64,000 bases of DNA, from contig CAUYUJ010016889.1 in NCBI GenBank assembly GCA_963575745.1, positions 110,449-174,448 on the forward strand, given 5' to 3'. The position numbers and the translations under genes are program-made. The notes beneath the pieces are model-generated. The model worked only from the letters and a program-made list of their open reading frames with translations. It was not told the DNA's origin and did no database searches. The stretch comes from Prorocentrum cordatum (Eukaryota; Sar; Dinophyceae; Prorocentrales; Prorocentraceae). Below, piece by piece: positions 23,778-34,279 of this stretch. Every line of letters starts with the position of its first letter. Position 1 is the first letter of the stretch.

Positions 23778-24000
23778 TGTTCCAGATTTGAATGTTGGTT
23801 GGACTTTTGATTTCAATGTTGGTTGGACTTTTGATGTTTGCTTGGTTTTTATTTTGAATGTTGGTTGTACTGGTACTTTTGAATGTTTTGATTTTTAATG
23901 TTGGTTTTGACTTTTGATTGTTGGTTTTGATTTTGAATGTTGGTTGGTTTTTTTTGTGATAGACTTTCCCGATTTGAATGCTGGTTGGACTTTTGATGGA
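23778..24000. repeat. AT-rich imperfect minisatellite
   Basis: About eight loose copies of TTGAATGTTGGTTGGACTTT. The island is AT-rich inside GC-rich DNA. Confidence 0.8.
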
Positions 24001-24210
24001 CGGCACTGCGTTCAGGGGGTTGCGCTTGCGGCGTTTTTCGTTCCTGTACCGTCCCCACTGGGCCAGGGTTTCTTGGCCCCACCATCCCACCTCCCACTGG
24101 GGGTGCACCCTGCGAAAGCCGACGGGAACAGCACGCATCCCCGTCTCCCGGGGGGGTGACTCGGCCAGAGGGACAAAGGCCACGCCAGCGGGCATAGGGA
24201 TCGGTTCAAC

Positions 24211-24357
24211 TGATGGACCTGTTTTCCACCACCACCACCACCATAAGTCGGAGGGGGGAAGGAGGCGGAGGATGAGGAGGAGCAGGAAGAAGAGGGGGAG
24301 GAGGACCCCCTCCCCTCTCCAACTTGTGGTGGTGGTGGTGGGAAAACGGGCCCATCA
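24211..24357. repeat. Large inverted repeat, 147 bp, MITE-like
   Basis: The left arm 24211-24248 and right arm 24322-24357 are reverse complements over about 36 bases with three mismatches and a 2-base gap (left starts TGATGGACCTGTTTTCC, right ends GGAAAACGGGCCCATCA). The core is purine-rich and partly self-complementary. No target-site duplication seen. Confidence 0.75.
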
Positions 24358-24970
24358 TATACAATGGTCAGCGGGCCGTGCGCCTCGGGCCTCGCCTGAG
24401 CCTCCACCTCCTCTCGGTCGGCGGGCACTCATCCCGCTTCGACTTCCTCTGGCGCGAAGGCCCAAGTCGGCGCTCGCGGTGCCCCGCGGGCGCCCACATT
24501 CGACCCCGAGCTCTCTGTCCGTGCCCGCTGGAACCCCGGGAGGAGGAAGCGTGAGCGTTGGCCTGTGCGTGCGGTTGAGCGTGTGCGGCTCCGTCCGCCT
24601 CGCTCGGCCCCGACGCCGAGGACCGTCGTCGAGCTTGGGCGCGCCTCGCTCAGAGTGCGTGTCCAGACCAGGGCTCCTGGCCCCTTCGTTTTCCAGTTTT
24701 CCAGCCTGCATCAGTACACATAACATGCCGCAAGGCCACGATCTCTCCTGGTAAGGCTTCGATTTCCCTGTTTTTGTATTTCTTCTTGGCAGCTGCGCCG
24801 CAACGCGCTGGGTCGAGGTGCGCGCGCTTCCTTAGGGAAATGCAGGTCAGCGTGAATTCGGTCGAGAGATGGAGCGGGAACGAGAGTGGGAATTGGAGGA
24901 ACAGGAGTCAGAGCCGTAGTCGGAGCGGGGGTGGATGAGGAGTACGATGGTGAGGGGGAAGGTAACGAGC
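24358..24970. other. No recognised gene
   Basis: GC-rich spacer; no domain, no clear repeat. Confidence 0.5.
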
Positions 24971-24973
24971 AGA

Positions 24974-25048
24974 AGGAGGAGGAGGAGGAGGAGGAGGAGG
25001 AGGAGGAGGAGGAGGAGGAGGAGGAGGAGGAGGAGGAGGAGGAGGAGT
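24974..25048. repeat. (GAG)n tract
   Basis: Nearly pure GAG repeat. Confidence 0.95.
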
Positions 25049-25865
25049 GGTGTGAGAGGATGGCGTGCATTAACGGCGCAGAGAAGATGCCGCACGTATC
25101 GACAAAGTGCAGATAGGCAGGTGCAGGCGGCACAACCAGACACGATGACGACAATCGCCCTCATTTTCTCAGAACAGTTTTACTCCTTGTCCTCGTTCTT
25201 ATCAGCATTTCAGATCCCTGTCGCCCGCCGTTCCACGAATCCTCTGGCCGATCCATGAATCCTCCTGCCTGCAAGCCTTCTCTTGAGAAGTGTCCACCGA
25301 TGCACCGCCCAGTGCGCACAGCGGAATGCGCCTTCTATCCGATGTGCGTATGTCGCCGATTCCGGGTCGATGTTCCCCTGAGCTGGCCTCCCCCTTACAC
25401 TCGCCCCTAACCTAGACATCCGACGATATTTTTGCTTTTCCGTTGCGCGCCCCCCAGAGGTCCTGGCCCCTCTGATGGCCACTGCCCTGGGGCCCAGTAA
25501 GGGCCCCCAGTGGCTGAGATGGAGGAGAAGCGCCCGGATGGAAACAGCGACATCGCCAGAGAATCGGGCCGCCTTGCCCCTCGTGCAGGCAGCCTGCAGG
25601 CAGCCTCCCCTCTGGAGAGGCTCCGGGCCGTGCACAGACAGCCCCCCGAGGCAGTCACGGCCGGCCTCAGCACGCCCCTCGGAGCAACCCTGGGGACACG
25701 GAGCGCCCCGGGCTTCTCGGGGGGAATGACCGCCCCGGGCTACGCGGGGGGGGCCCGTGGAGGCCAGCTGGGGCCTGCCTCGGGGGGGCCGTCCGTGCGC
25801 AGCCCGGAGTCTTACCATGCCCGTGCTTGTGGCTCGTCCACAGCCGCGCGCAGCTGCGCAGGCTC
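25049..25865. other. No recognised gene
   Basis: Open frames on both strands; none recognised. Confidence 0.5.
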
Positions 25866-25867
25866 TG

Positions 25868-26118
25868 GGCCTCCTCCTCCTCCCTCCTCCTCCTCCTCCT
25901 CCTCCTCCTCCTCCTCCTCCTCCTCTCCGTCTTCCCCTCCTCCTCCTCCTCCTCCCTCCTCCGTCTTCCCCTCTCTTCTCCTCCTCCTCCTCCTCCTCCT
26001 CCTCTCCTCGTCGTCCTCTCTCCGCCTCCTCCTCCTCTTCCTCCTTCTCCTCCTCCTCCCTCCTCCTCCTCCTCCTCCTCCTCCTCCTCCTCCTCCTCCT
26101 CCTCCACCTCCTCTTCCT
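25868..26118. repeat. (CTC)n tract
   Basis: About 250 bases of CTC with TCTCC and CGTC interruptions; among the longest GAG/CTC tracts in the window. Confidence 0.95.
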
Positions 26119-26559
26119 CCCTATCCTTCTCGTCCTCCTATTCCTTTTTCTTGGGCAGGCCGGAAGGCGAACACATGTACCTGTAGTGTCAGTGGTGCCT
26201 ACTCGCAGCAGGCGGGCAAGACAGACGCCTCGAGCTCGGCGAGCACGGACGAGAGCAGGCAGGCGGTCAAGAGGTCTTAGCACGAGCCGCCCGCGATCCA
26301 CGAAGTCGCCAGGGGTCGCAGGCCAGTTTCCAGTGCCGCTGGCCGGGTACGCCATCGACCCAACCTGACAAGCAGACGAACGTGTGGGTGAAGCCACACC
26401 GACGGACCATCGTGAGCGGGGTCGCGAGCGCCCGCACGTGGTCCTGCAGGCCCTGGCTGGGGCCGGCAGCGAGGGCTCGACGCTCGACGCTCCGGGCGCC
26501 TCGCTGCCCGGGGGAGGGGGGCGGGGGCATCCACCACGGAGCTCGGCCCCCGCGCCCTC

Positions 26560-27060
26560 CTCCGAGGAGGCCCTCGGCTCCCGCCCCGCTGCCCCCGGTG
26601 CCTCGGGTCCTGCGCGGCCGTCGGCGACCGCCGAGAGCAGCGCTCGGGGGCAGCGTGGAGGGGGCCTGACCTGCCGGCAAGGAGTCCTGGACCCGGGGCC
26701 CGACCCCGAAGAATTCCGACCGCCTCGTCCACTTCGTCGCCCCAACGCGAGGCCCCCACACTGCAGGGTCGACACGACGGCCGTCGCAGCAGACACTCCA
26801 TGCCCGCTGCCAGAGCTACATCAGCGCCGCCCAAATTCGGCTCTGGGACGAGCGAAGAAGTGAGGAGCACGCAGCCGTCGTGCTCGGCCAACGTGCCATC
26901 CGCCACGCAGGCCCTTGGCCCTCCCATCGCTGACCCCGACACCTCGGGTCCCGCGAAGCCGTCGAAGACCAACTGGGAGCAACGCGCGGGGTCAGCGAGG
27001 GGAGGGCCAGGCCTGCCAGGCAGAGTCCAGACCCAGGGACGCCAGCCCGAAGAACCTCTC
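26560..27060. repeat. Two diverged direct units, spacing about 340 bp
   Basis: CTCGGGTCC(T/C)GCG..GCCGTCG..GACC is followed by CCTG(A/C)C..GCCGG/CAGG..GAGTCC(T/A)G(G/A)ACC(C/A) and CCCGAAGAA in both copies (near 26600-26712 and 26945-27055). Confidence 0.55.
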
Positions 27061-27624
27061 CCCCACATGTGTCAGCATCGTCGTCACACGCCTGGCGTCG
27101 GGGCTCAGGGATCCAAGACGGCGCCAAAAAGGAACCTGCGATCCTCGTAGCTCTGATACAGAGATCGCGCGGCGCCAGCGCAGGCCCATGCCAGACCGCG
27201 GGCCACGAAGACTGCCTGGAGGGCTCGGGCGGGACGAGCCTCCAGCATTCGAAGGAAGCTGAGCAAGCAGCACTCAGCTGCGGCTCCGCCGCTGCCGTCG
27301 ACTAATGCTTGCCCAACACGGGGTGCATCCCCGCCAGGTCCCCCGTCGCCACCCGAACCATCACCCTAGTATGTTGCACGCTCGGATGGGCAGTTACAAG
27401 CGCGAGGCTGCAGGGTCCGAGAAAGCCTGCGCGAAGGGCGCCAAGAGGGCGCGAGGTAATGAAGCCAAGGGCGCCACACTCGACGGCGAAAGTAGACCAG
27501 GCTACAGGTCTCCGGATCTCCATCGAGGTTTGCACGACGAATTACCAGCACAAGAAAGTAAGCTTGTCTTAGTGAAACCTTGCGAACAACACGACAAAGA
27601 GAGACCCTGAGCACACCACCGCCC

Positions 27625-28077
27625 TCAAATCCAGCTTCGACGAGGAGAAGACGAAGGAGGAGATTGTACATCACCGTCCGCAGTTTGAGGCGCGAGCCTA
27701 CTGCACAGCGGACGCGTGCTGCCGAAGGAAAGCGCAACCATCGCCAGCAAGGGCGGTACATTGGCGGTCTTACGGTCGCACGGTACACGTCGCACATCCT
27801 CATCGCCCAGATCCACGTCCAAGCCGTATTTACGCTTGTACAGTGCCTTCGCGATTGAGAGCATCCTCTCCCAGATGACTATCCTGAATTCCCAATCCAC
27901 TGCTCGACTCTCGATGCCCTCTGAATCCGTGAACTGGCGCTCGCCCTCATCCTCCCATTCCTCGCCCTCCTCAGCCTCTGCGCGGCGCGTGCCAATGAAC
28001 TCTAGGTGTTCCAGCTCCACCTGCCTGAAGCTCGCCGTGAAATCGACAAGCGCCCTCAGTATCTTTTTGGCGCGCAA
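27625..28077 (-). CDS. Unrecognised coding-like frame, minus strand
   Basis: A 150-residue frame whose first 110 or so residues look protein-like: hydrophobic and charged residues alternate (KKILRALVDFTASFRQVELE, then LSIAKALYKRKYGLDVD), with an acidic stretch EEGEEWEDEGE between them. I do not recognise the family. The neighbouring upstream frame (28078-28690, minus strand) could join it through a short intron or a single-base shift near 28060. No localisation signal is visible. The last 30 residues look like non-coding read-through. Confidence 0.3.
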   Translation of the reverse strand: MRAKKILRALVDFTASFRQVELEHLEFIGTRRAEAEEGEEWEDEGERQFTDSEGIESRAVDWEFRIVIWERMLSIAKALYKRKYGLDVDLGDEDVRRVPCDRKTANVPPLLAMVALSFGSTRPLCSRLAPQTADGDVQSPPSSSPRRSWI

Positions 28078-28690
28078 GCCGCCTCACCAACGGGCGGGCG
28101 GCCCCAGCCACACACCGCGTTTCCCACCCGCACATCACACTGCGCACCCATGCGGTGTACAAGGCCTTTGTGTCGATCGCCTCAGGCTTGTCGAACTCTT
28201 CGTGGCCCTCTATGTCTGACTCCTGATGCCCTTGTGTTTCAGACTCTTTGTAACACACTCCCTGGGTCTCGGTCTTCTCCTTGACCACGTTCTGGACGTA
28301 CTCGCCGACACCCTCATCGCACTGATTCTGAATGGCAGCGTCGACTCCGACAATACCATCTCGAACAGCGCCTCCAGCCACTTGGTCCCCACCAGCGTCT
28401 CGGAGACCCTCTGCAGCCCAATCGGTCCCAGTATTTGGGGGATCACCACAAGCGCCTCCACAGGTAGCCTCGCCCAAACCACCACGGGCATTGCAGTTTT
28501 GAGGCGGCGGCACGGCGTCGGCGGAAGAGACCCCGTGCCTGGCCGTAGCTGCCCAGGCTGGCTCGTATAGAGGCACCTGGGCGGCGAGGGCATCGGCCAC
28601 CTCGAGCTTCTCCACGGGCTCCATGCGGTCGATCTTCCAGCAGCTCGGCAGCAGGAGGCCAGGCGGAGCTCGCCTTGCCCAGCGCAGCAC
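28078..28690 (-). CDS. Possible upstream part of the 27.6-28.1 kb minus-strand gene
   Basis: Protein-like, acidic frame (KLEVADALAAQVPLYEPAW, then a Glu-rich stretch and ALYTAWVRSVMCGWE) in the frame that closes at 27971. A second minus-strand frame over 28210-28560 also looks protein-like (ALVVIPQILGPIGLQRVSE), so the true frame is unclear. No family recognised. Confidence 0.25.
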
Positions 28691-29008
28691 ACTGCGGAGC
28701 GCCGCTCGCGGCGCATCGACTCAGTACAGGACGAAGGTGTGGACACCTCGGTCACCATGTCAGTGGCGTCCGAGGCCCGTCCGAAGAAGGGGATGGGACA
28801 GCGCGCCCAAGAGGCCGACCTCACTCGTGCCGGACGCGGCGTCGCCTGGCGCGAATGCACAGCTCCAGCGACTCCTGGTAGCCGCTTCCGGCGGCCGCGG
28901 GCTTCCGAGGCCGCGCTGAGCCCTGACCTCGCGGGCGGCCCCGTGGCGCGGCGCGGCGGCGCGCCCCCGCCGCGGACGGGACCCCCCGCGTACGAGAGGT
29001 CAAGGCTT

Positions 29009-29011
29009 TCC

Positions 29012-29043
<32 letters not shown>

Positions 29044-29050
29044 CTCCTCC

Positions 29051-29085
<35 letters not shown>

Positions 29086-29101
29086 CTCCTCCTCCTCCTC
29101 T
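29009..29101. repeat. (CTC/TTC)n tract
   Basis: CTCCTCTTCCTCC repeats; Glu or Ser runs in its frames are artefacts. Confidence 0.93.
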
Positions 29102-29186
29102 GGGGCCTCTGGCGTTGTGCAGAGGCCACGGCGGCCGGCCGTTTTTCCACGCCTCGGCCTCGCGGGGGGGGGGGGGGTGGCCCGCT

Positions 29187-29353
29187 TGTCACCACCCACC
29201 AAACCACCCCAACCCAACCCGAAGGCTCAAATTTTCCCTCGATTTCCAGTGTGGGTGGTCGGGGAACATTGAAAAACACATGGAACCCGCACCTCCCCCA
29301 ACCCGAGATTCGGGTCTTCGGGTTGGGTTGGGGTGGTCTGGTAGGTTGTCAGC
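29187..29353. repeat. Inverted repeat with 21-bp perfect arms, MITE-like
   Basis: Arms at 29204-29224 and 29316-29336 are perfect reverse complements (left begins CCACCCCAACCC, right ends GGGTTGGGGTGG). Similarity continues outward with mismatches to about 29187 and 29353. The 91-bp loop has no coding content. Confidence 0.8.
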
Positions 29354-29419
29354 TCGGGCCCCTGTCAGGGGACAGTCGTGCGGAGGACGGCGAGCGGCGA
29401 GGAGGGCCGTACAGGGCAG

Positions 29420-29525
29420 GCATTCCCTGGGCCGGGCAGGGCATACGTCGCCTGGGCAGGGTAGGCATCGCCCGTGGGCGTGGCAGGGCAGGCATCGCAC
29501 GGGCGGGGTAGACATCGCCTGCCAG
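29420..29525. repeat. GGCAGGGCAGGCATCGCC-type minisatellite
   Basis: Four to five loose copies, with GGGCAGGGTAGGCATCGCC variants. Confidence 0.7.
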
Positions 29526-29644
29526 TCCCCACGGGCTGGGGCCGAGGGGCGGCCAGGAGGGGGGTGATGGCTGCGCCGCCCTGGAAGAGTCATGCAACTT
29601 GGATCGTCGATCTGCTTGTTTTCGTCGCCCTCGGCTCGTCGTCG

Positions 29645-29728
29645 TTTTTTGGCCTCTGAGGCCGTTCTCGGGCCCTGGGGCCGTCAGAAACGTATCGGGG
29701 ATGAAACACTTCCCCAGGAAGCCCCCTG
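29645..29728 (+). repeat. Partial copy of the 17.6/37.8 kb dispersed repeat
   Basis: CTCTGAGGCCGTTCTCGGGCC, then GGGGCCGTCAGA, matches the middle of the two longer copies. Confidence 0.55.
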
Positions 29729-29850
29729 GACGATTCTTCAACACTGCCTACAAAACGCTGCAATATTTTACAAGGGGTGTATAGGGTGGGGGGTATCCTG
29801 GCCAGGACCATGGTATCTCCCCGGATTGCAAGGCCCATTCGTTTTTTGTT

Positions 29851-30190
29851 GGGTCGGAATAACGGAGCTATTGCTTGGTGTCAAATCCGCCCGCGCTGGT
29901 AACGACCCCGCGGCTGGCCGCGGGGGCGCCCTCGCTCGGCTGGTCGGCCGCCTGCTGGCCGACCCGCTTCCGCCTCCTGCTCGCGTCGTGTGGTGCGGTG
30001 CCGTGCCGTGCTTCCTCCGCCTGGTATTGGGGCGGGATATAAATACCGTGCCGTGTGTCGGGTTTCGGCCCTCCGCCCGCTGGGGCTTCGTTCGGCCCAT
30101 AGTGGCTTCGTTCGGCCCATAGTGGCTTCGTTGCGGCCCATAGCGGCCTGCTGCGTTCCCTTGCCCAATGGGGCCCTCTCGTCAGGTCCA
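29851..30190 (+). repeat. Terminal repeat A1 of the PAT-like element
   Basis: Matches A2 (36222-36574) almost base for base. It starts GGGTCGGAATAACGGAG and ends GTCAGGTCCA, and includes three TTCGTTCGGCCCATAGTGGC-type units and a TATAAATA. Confidence 0.92.
30038..30045 (+). promoter_or_regulatory. TATAAATA in repeat A1
   Basis: TATAAATA lies in a GC-rich terminal repeat, where an element promoter is expected. Dinoflagellate host genes usually lack TATA boxes, so this may be an element-specific promoter signal; function is inferred. Confidence 0.4.
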
Positions 30191-30487
30191 TAGTGACCAC
30201 GTGCTGTCGTTGGGGGCCTCGCGCCCAATGGGGCCTCTTCCCTGGTCTATAGCGGCCACCTGCCTTCGGGTCCACTGCGACCACGCCCGCTGGGGTCCCA
30301 TGTCCTGGGTGGCTCAGGGGAGCTTGCTGCGTTGTGCCCCTTGTGGCCCATAGTGGCCATCAGCTGACGTGCAGCTCTCCTCTCGTCCTCATGGCGCGCC
30401 GGCATGCAGGCGCGCGGGCTTCAGCTGGCGTGCAGCTCTCGCCGTCGCGCGGGATTCTTGCGTGCGCCCCGTGGCGCTGAGCTTGCG

Positions 30488-31890
30488 ATGGCGATGCTTG
30501 CCATCTTGCAATCTGACCCTGTTGTGGGCGCGAAGTGGAGTGAGATCCAGTGCAAGGGCGCGGTTGATTGCCTGGCAGCCAATGGGCTGATAACGCCAGA
30601 AGATCTGGCCAACATTCAATTCGAGGATATGAAGGACGCCGACGGCGCGCCAGCGCTGACGAAGGGCGTCCTGGGGCGCGCTCTGAATCGCGCGACGGTG
30701 GCGGGCGCCAAGGCGAGTTCGCCGGGGGCCGCGGGGCCCGCGCGGGCTTCGGCGCGTTGTTTCGCTTCGGTTGCTGTAGAATCCTGGTCCCGCGCCGAAG
30801 GGCGAACATGTCGACGTCGGTGCGGGCCTGGCCCAGATCACCCAGAGGGACCTTCCGCAGTCCCTGTGGCCGAGGCTGCTGCGCGGCTTCGCCCCGGCGC
30901 GCTGGCGCGTTTCCACCGTTCGCTCAGGTCGGCGAAGACCGATGCGCTGGCCACCGAGGTACAGCACGCTATAGCCAGGGGCATCGCGCACCCGTTTATT
31001 TATACAGAGCTCGCGAAGTTTCAGCCGCTATGCGCGCGTGGCGCGGGCGGTTCTCCAGACGATGACGAGCCCGCGTCAAAAGAGGCAGCCGCGCGTGGCC
31101 AGAGCGCTCGGACGGGGAGCCGCGGCGGAGAGTCAGCCGCTACTGGCGCGGACGCCATGGGATCTCGTGCGCGAGCGCCATGCCCACAAACACGTTGTTC
31201 TTCAGGCGAGTCGACATTGGCGCCCGTCCGCTGGTCGCCGGCGAGAGCGCGCCAGCCCAGGTGGCACTGGATGCCCCTTTGCAGGGGCGGAAGGCCCAGG
31301 TTGCCTTGGTCTACGACCGCCTCGCGCGGAGGACGTGGGCCGAGCGTGCCGCCGGCGGCGTGGCAGGCTTCCAGTCCGCAGTTTCGCGCCATGCTTCGGC
31401 GCGATATTCTCGGGCGCGTGTCGGCGCGCAGGTGAACGTAGCTGCGCTGTCGCTTGGCAGCGGGCTGCTCCGCGCGGCGGAAGCGGAATGCGATCGGGCC
31501 CTTGGGCCGCGTCGCCGAATCCCCTTTTCTCGCGTTGCGCCGCCGCTGTCGCGCAGGTTGCTGCGCCGGTCGGCAAGGGGGCAGGAAAAAGCGCCGCGGC
31601 GGCGCGCGGGCAAAGTGCGAGCGCCGCAAGCGCCGCGGGCATCGCGGGGGGCGCCGCCGTCACCTCCTGGAAGAATGACCGCGAGACGAGAGCCGACGGG
31701 TGGCATTCCCGTGGTTTCTACAGCGGGTAGTACAACAAGCGCTCCTGGGATTCGCGGACGGTGCATTCACCTCAGAAGAAGCCGCGCGCCTGGCGCCCGC
31801 CGGAGGCACGCGCAGCCCGCGGCGCGCGGCGACGTGCGGGGCGTGCGCCAATGGGGATGTGCATCTCGAGCCACGTCGGCACTTGAATAA
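30488..31890 (+). pseudogene. gag-like region of the PAT-like element
   Basis: From ATG 30488 a frame encodes AMLAILQSDPVVGAKWSEIQ and a helical stretch ending LGRALNRATVAGAKASS, then coding-like sequence moves to other frames (for example ALVYDRLARRTWAERAAGG from about 31300, then GFADGAFTSEEAARLAPAG at about 31750). Position before the reverse transcriptase and lack of enzyme motifs suggest a Gag-like structural protein. At least two frame changes show it is broken. No complete zinc knuckle was found; a lone CGACANGDVH is near 31838. Confidence 0.5.
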
Positions 31891-32339
31891 CGGCGAGTGG
31901 GCGCCAACCGTGGCCACCGTCCCGTGGGGCCCGCAGGCGCTCGCGCGCGCGCGCTGGCAGGAGGGCGCCGCGATGGTGACGCGTCGTCCAGGGATTGGGC
32001 GCCAGTCAGCACTCGCGGTCCGGTTGTGACGCGAGGGCCGCCCGCCCGCTGGGCCAGGAGGCGCGCGAACGCCCCCCGGCAGGCTCGCGCGCTCGCGCTC
32101 GCAGAACGCAGGAAGCGACGGGGCTCAGTGTCGCCGCCACATGGGATTAGCAGGCGCTGCGCGCTGTGGCGCGCGACGCTCGCGGGCTAGCGCGCCCGGC
32201 AGAATGCTGCCTCGAGTGCGCGCGGTTGCGCGCCGGCCAGTGCCGGCTGCTGTCGCCTGCCGTCACCTTCGTCTGCTGAGGAAGCGCCTAAGCTAGCCTT
32301 TCTTGAGAAGGTCCTCTCTCGTTCTCACGCCCTCGAGGA

Positions 32340-33600
32340 CAAAGAGGCCTTTGAAAAAGCCGTGGTGGTGCCCAGCGACGTTTCGGCGGCGATCGATTGG
32401 ATTGCTGCGCGCTCGGAGCGGCAGGTGCGCCGTGAGCGGCGAGCGACCCTCGAGCGAATTCGGACCAGGGGCGCCGAGCCACGTGCCTCTGGAGCGACGG
32501 CGGCCTGGTTTGCGGTCTGCGATGCCAATGTGCGAGCAATCACAGGGTCGATCAACGGCCCCCTTCTCGTCGAATTGCTCGACGAAATCGGCTACGAGGA
32601 CGCGGCCTGCGTGGGAGTTTTTTCGGCGCGGCGCGCCCCTCGTGGGTCCGCTCCAGCGCGCCGGAAACGGGCGGCCATAATCTTTCCCTGGGCCGCTCAG
32701 CGACTCCGCCGAGATCCTCGCCAAAACTGTCGCCGAAGCGGAGCTCGGCCGAATGGGCCATCCCGCGCCGATCAGCGCGGTCGAGCTCGACAGGGCCGTT
32801 TTGACGCCGCGGTTCGGCGCCCGGCAAACGAGAGAGGGCGGCTCCGAGAAGCTGCGGCTCGTCGCCGATATGTCGCGCTCTCGCATCGACGCGGCGTCTC
32901 AGCCGACGGAGCGCCCCAGCCATGAGGCCATTGACGCTCTGTTCGGCGCTTGCAAAGCCTTTGTGGCGCGCGTGGGCGAAGCGCCCGGGCTCTGGGAGGC
33001 GGGCATTGACGCCGCGTTCCGGCGCGCGCCGCTGATGTCAGAGCATCGCGCCTTCGCGTGGGTCGCCTTCCTCGTGGGCACCTGCGTCTACGTGGCTCAG
33101 CACTTCGCCGCCGCCCCATTCGGCGCGGCTTCCTCCGGGAGCGCATCGGCGCGATGCTGACAGCGCTGGGCCGCAGGCTCCGTCTCGTTCCCGTCCTTCG
33201 ATATGTGGGCGATTTCTTTTGCCCTGAATGGAAGGAAGGGCTGTGCGACGCAATGCGACAGTTCGCCGAGCTGGTAAGAATCATTCCCGGTCCGAGCGCC
33301 GTGGCCGACGGTAAGCTGCTGTTCGACAATCTGATCGGAGTCCTAGGTTTGTCTGTGGCGATTGACGAGCGAGGCCTCGTGTGTTGGCCGCTGCCGGATA
33401 AGCGCGCCTGGTGGCGCGCCGAGATCGCCGCTGCCCTTCAAGAGGGCGCGCTCGAGCGCGGGCGCGCGTCCAAGTTGGCAGGCCGCTTCTTTTGGGTCGC
33501 CTTTAACACCTTCGGGCGGTTCGGGCGCGCGCTGCTCCCGCCGTTGTTTGAGCGCGCGAGGGCGCGCCATCCGAGTATCCCAGCGCACCTGCGAATCTAG
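32340..33600 (+). pseudogene. Reverse transcriptase of the PAT-like element
   Basis: The first block (GPLLVELLDEIGYEDAACV) is in one frame to about 32610. It then shifts to FFRRGAPLVGPL and meets a stop at 32678-32680. Next come EKLRLVADMSRS and motif A (GIDAAFRRAP, Asp codon 33008-33010), with VAQHFAAAPFGAASS near 33100. A further shift near 33125 leads to the active-site motif, which reads YVGDF (33202-33216) where YxDD is expected: the first catalytic Asp is Gly (GGC, 33208-33210). The thumb-like region continues to the stop at 33600. The enzyme would copy element RNA into DNA; this copy cannot. Confidence 0.8.
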
Positions 33601-34168
33601 TCTGCAATGGTGGCACGAAGCGCTCGCCAGTAATTTCACCACGTCTCGCGAGTGGCAGGCGCCAGACACCAGGTCTGTACAACTGCTCTCCGACGCGCGG
33701 GGCCATCCAGCCAGGGTGGCCGCGGTTCTTTGCATTGACGGGCGTATTGTCTTCACCGATGTCGCCCCCCCTGAGCTTCTGCTTCGGCTCTTTGAGGAGA
33801 GGTGCGACAATCAAATCGGCGGTCTGGAGGTGCTCAGCATCGCGCTGGGCCTGGCCACCTTCGGGGCGCTTCTGTCGGGCCGTTGCGTGAATATCTTTTC
33901 GGATAATTCAGGCAGCGAGTGGGCCGTCCGGTCCGGTGTTGCGAAGCAGTTTGACCACGCTTGCCTGGTCCACTCAATCTGGCGGATGGCGCTGGGTGCG
34001 AATTGCAAACTACACGTTCATCGTGTGGCGTCGGTGGACAATATCGCCGACCTGCCCTCGCGCGAGTCGTACTCCCTGCTGTGTCGCATGGCGGCGGAGT
34101 GGATTCCTCCGGCGCTGGGCGATGCGTGGTTCGACCCGAGTGCGTGGCTTCTTCGTCGCCGGCCATGA
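33590..34168 (+). pseudogene. RNase H domain of the PAT-like element
   Basis: Starts in a new frame with SLQWWHEALASNFTT. The acidic residues are kept: Asp in LLSDARG (33692-33694), Glu in GLEVLSIALGL (33827-33829), Asp in FSDNSGSEWAV (33902-33904) and Asp in VDNIADLPSRE (34049-34051). The IADLPSR ending is typical of DIRS and Ty3 RNase H domains. The domain would remove the RNA strand of the hybrid during copying. The domain reads intact, but the protein it belongs to is frameshifted before it. Confidence 0.8.
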
Positions 34169-34279
34169 CCGGCTCGGGCGCCGGGCGCGTGTGCATCGTA
34201 TCTGGCCTTCTCTCATCGGTCAGGGTGCGCCCGCCAGGCCGGGCGGCCTCGCGCGCGTCGCGGTCGCGCCTCGCCCTGC

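Noticed and set aside
25210-26796. 528-residue minus-strand frame
   Set aside because: It reads through the CTC tract as Glu/Arg runs and has no domain on either side.
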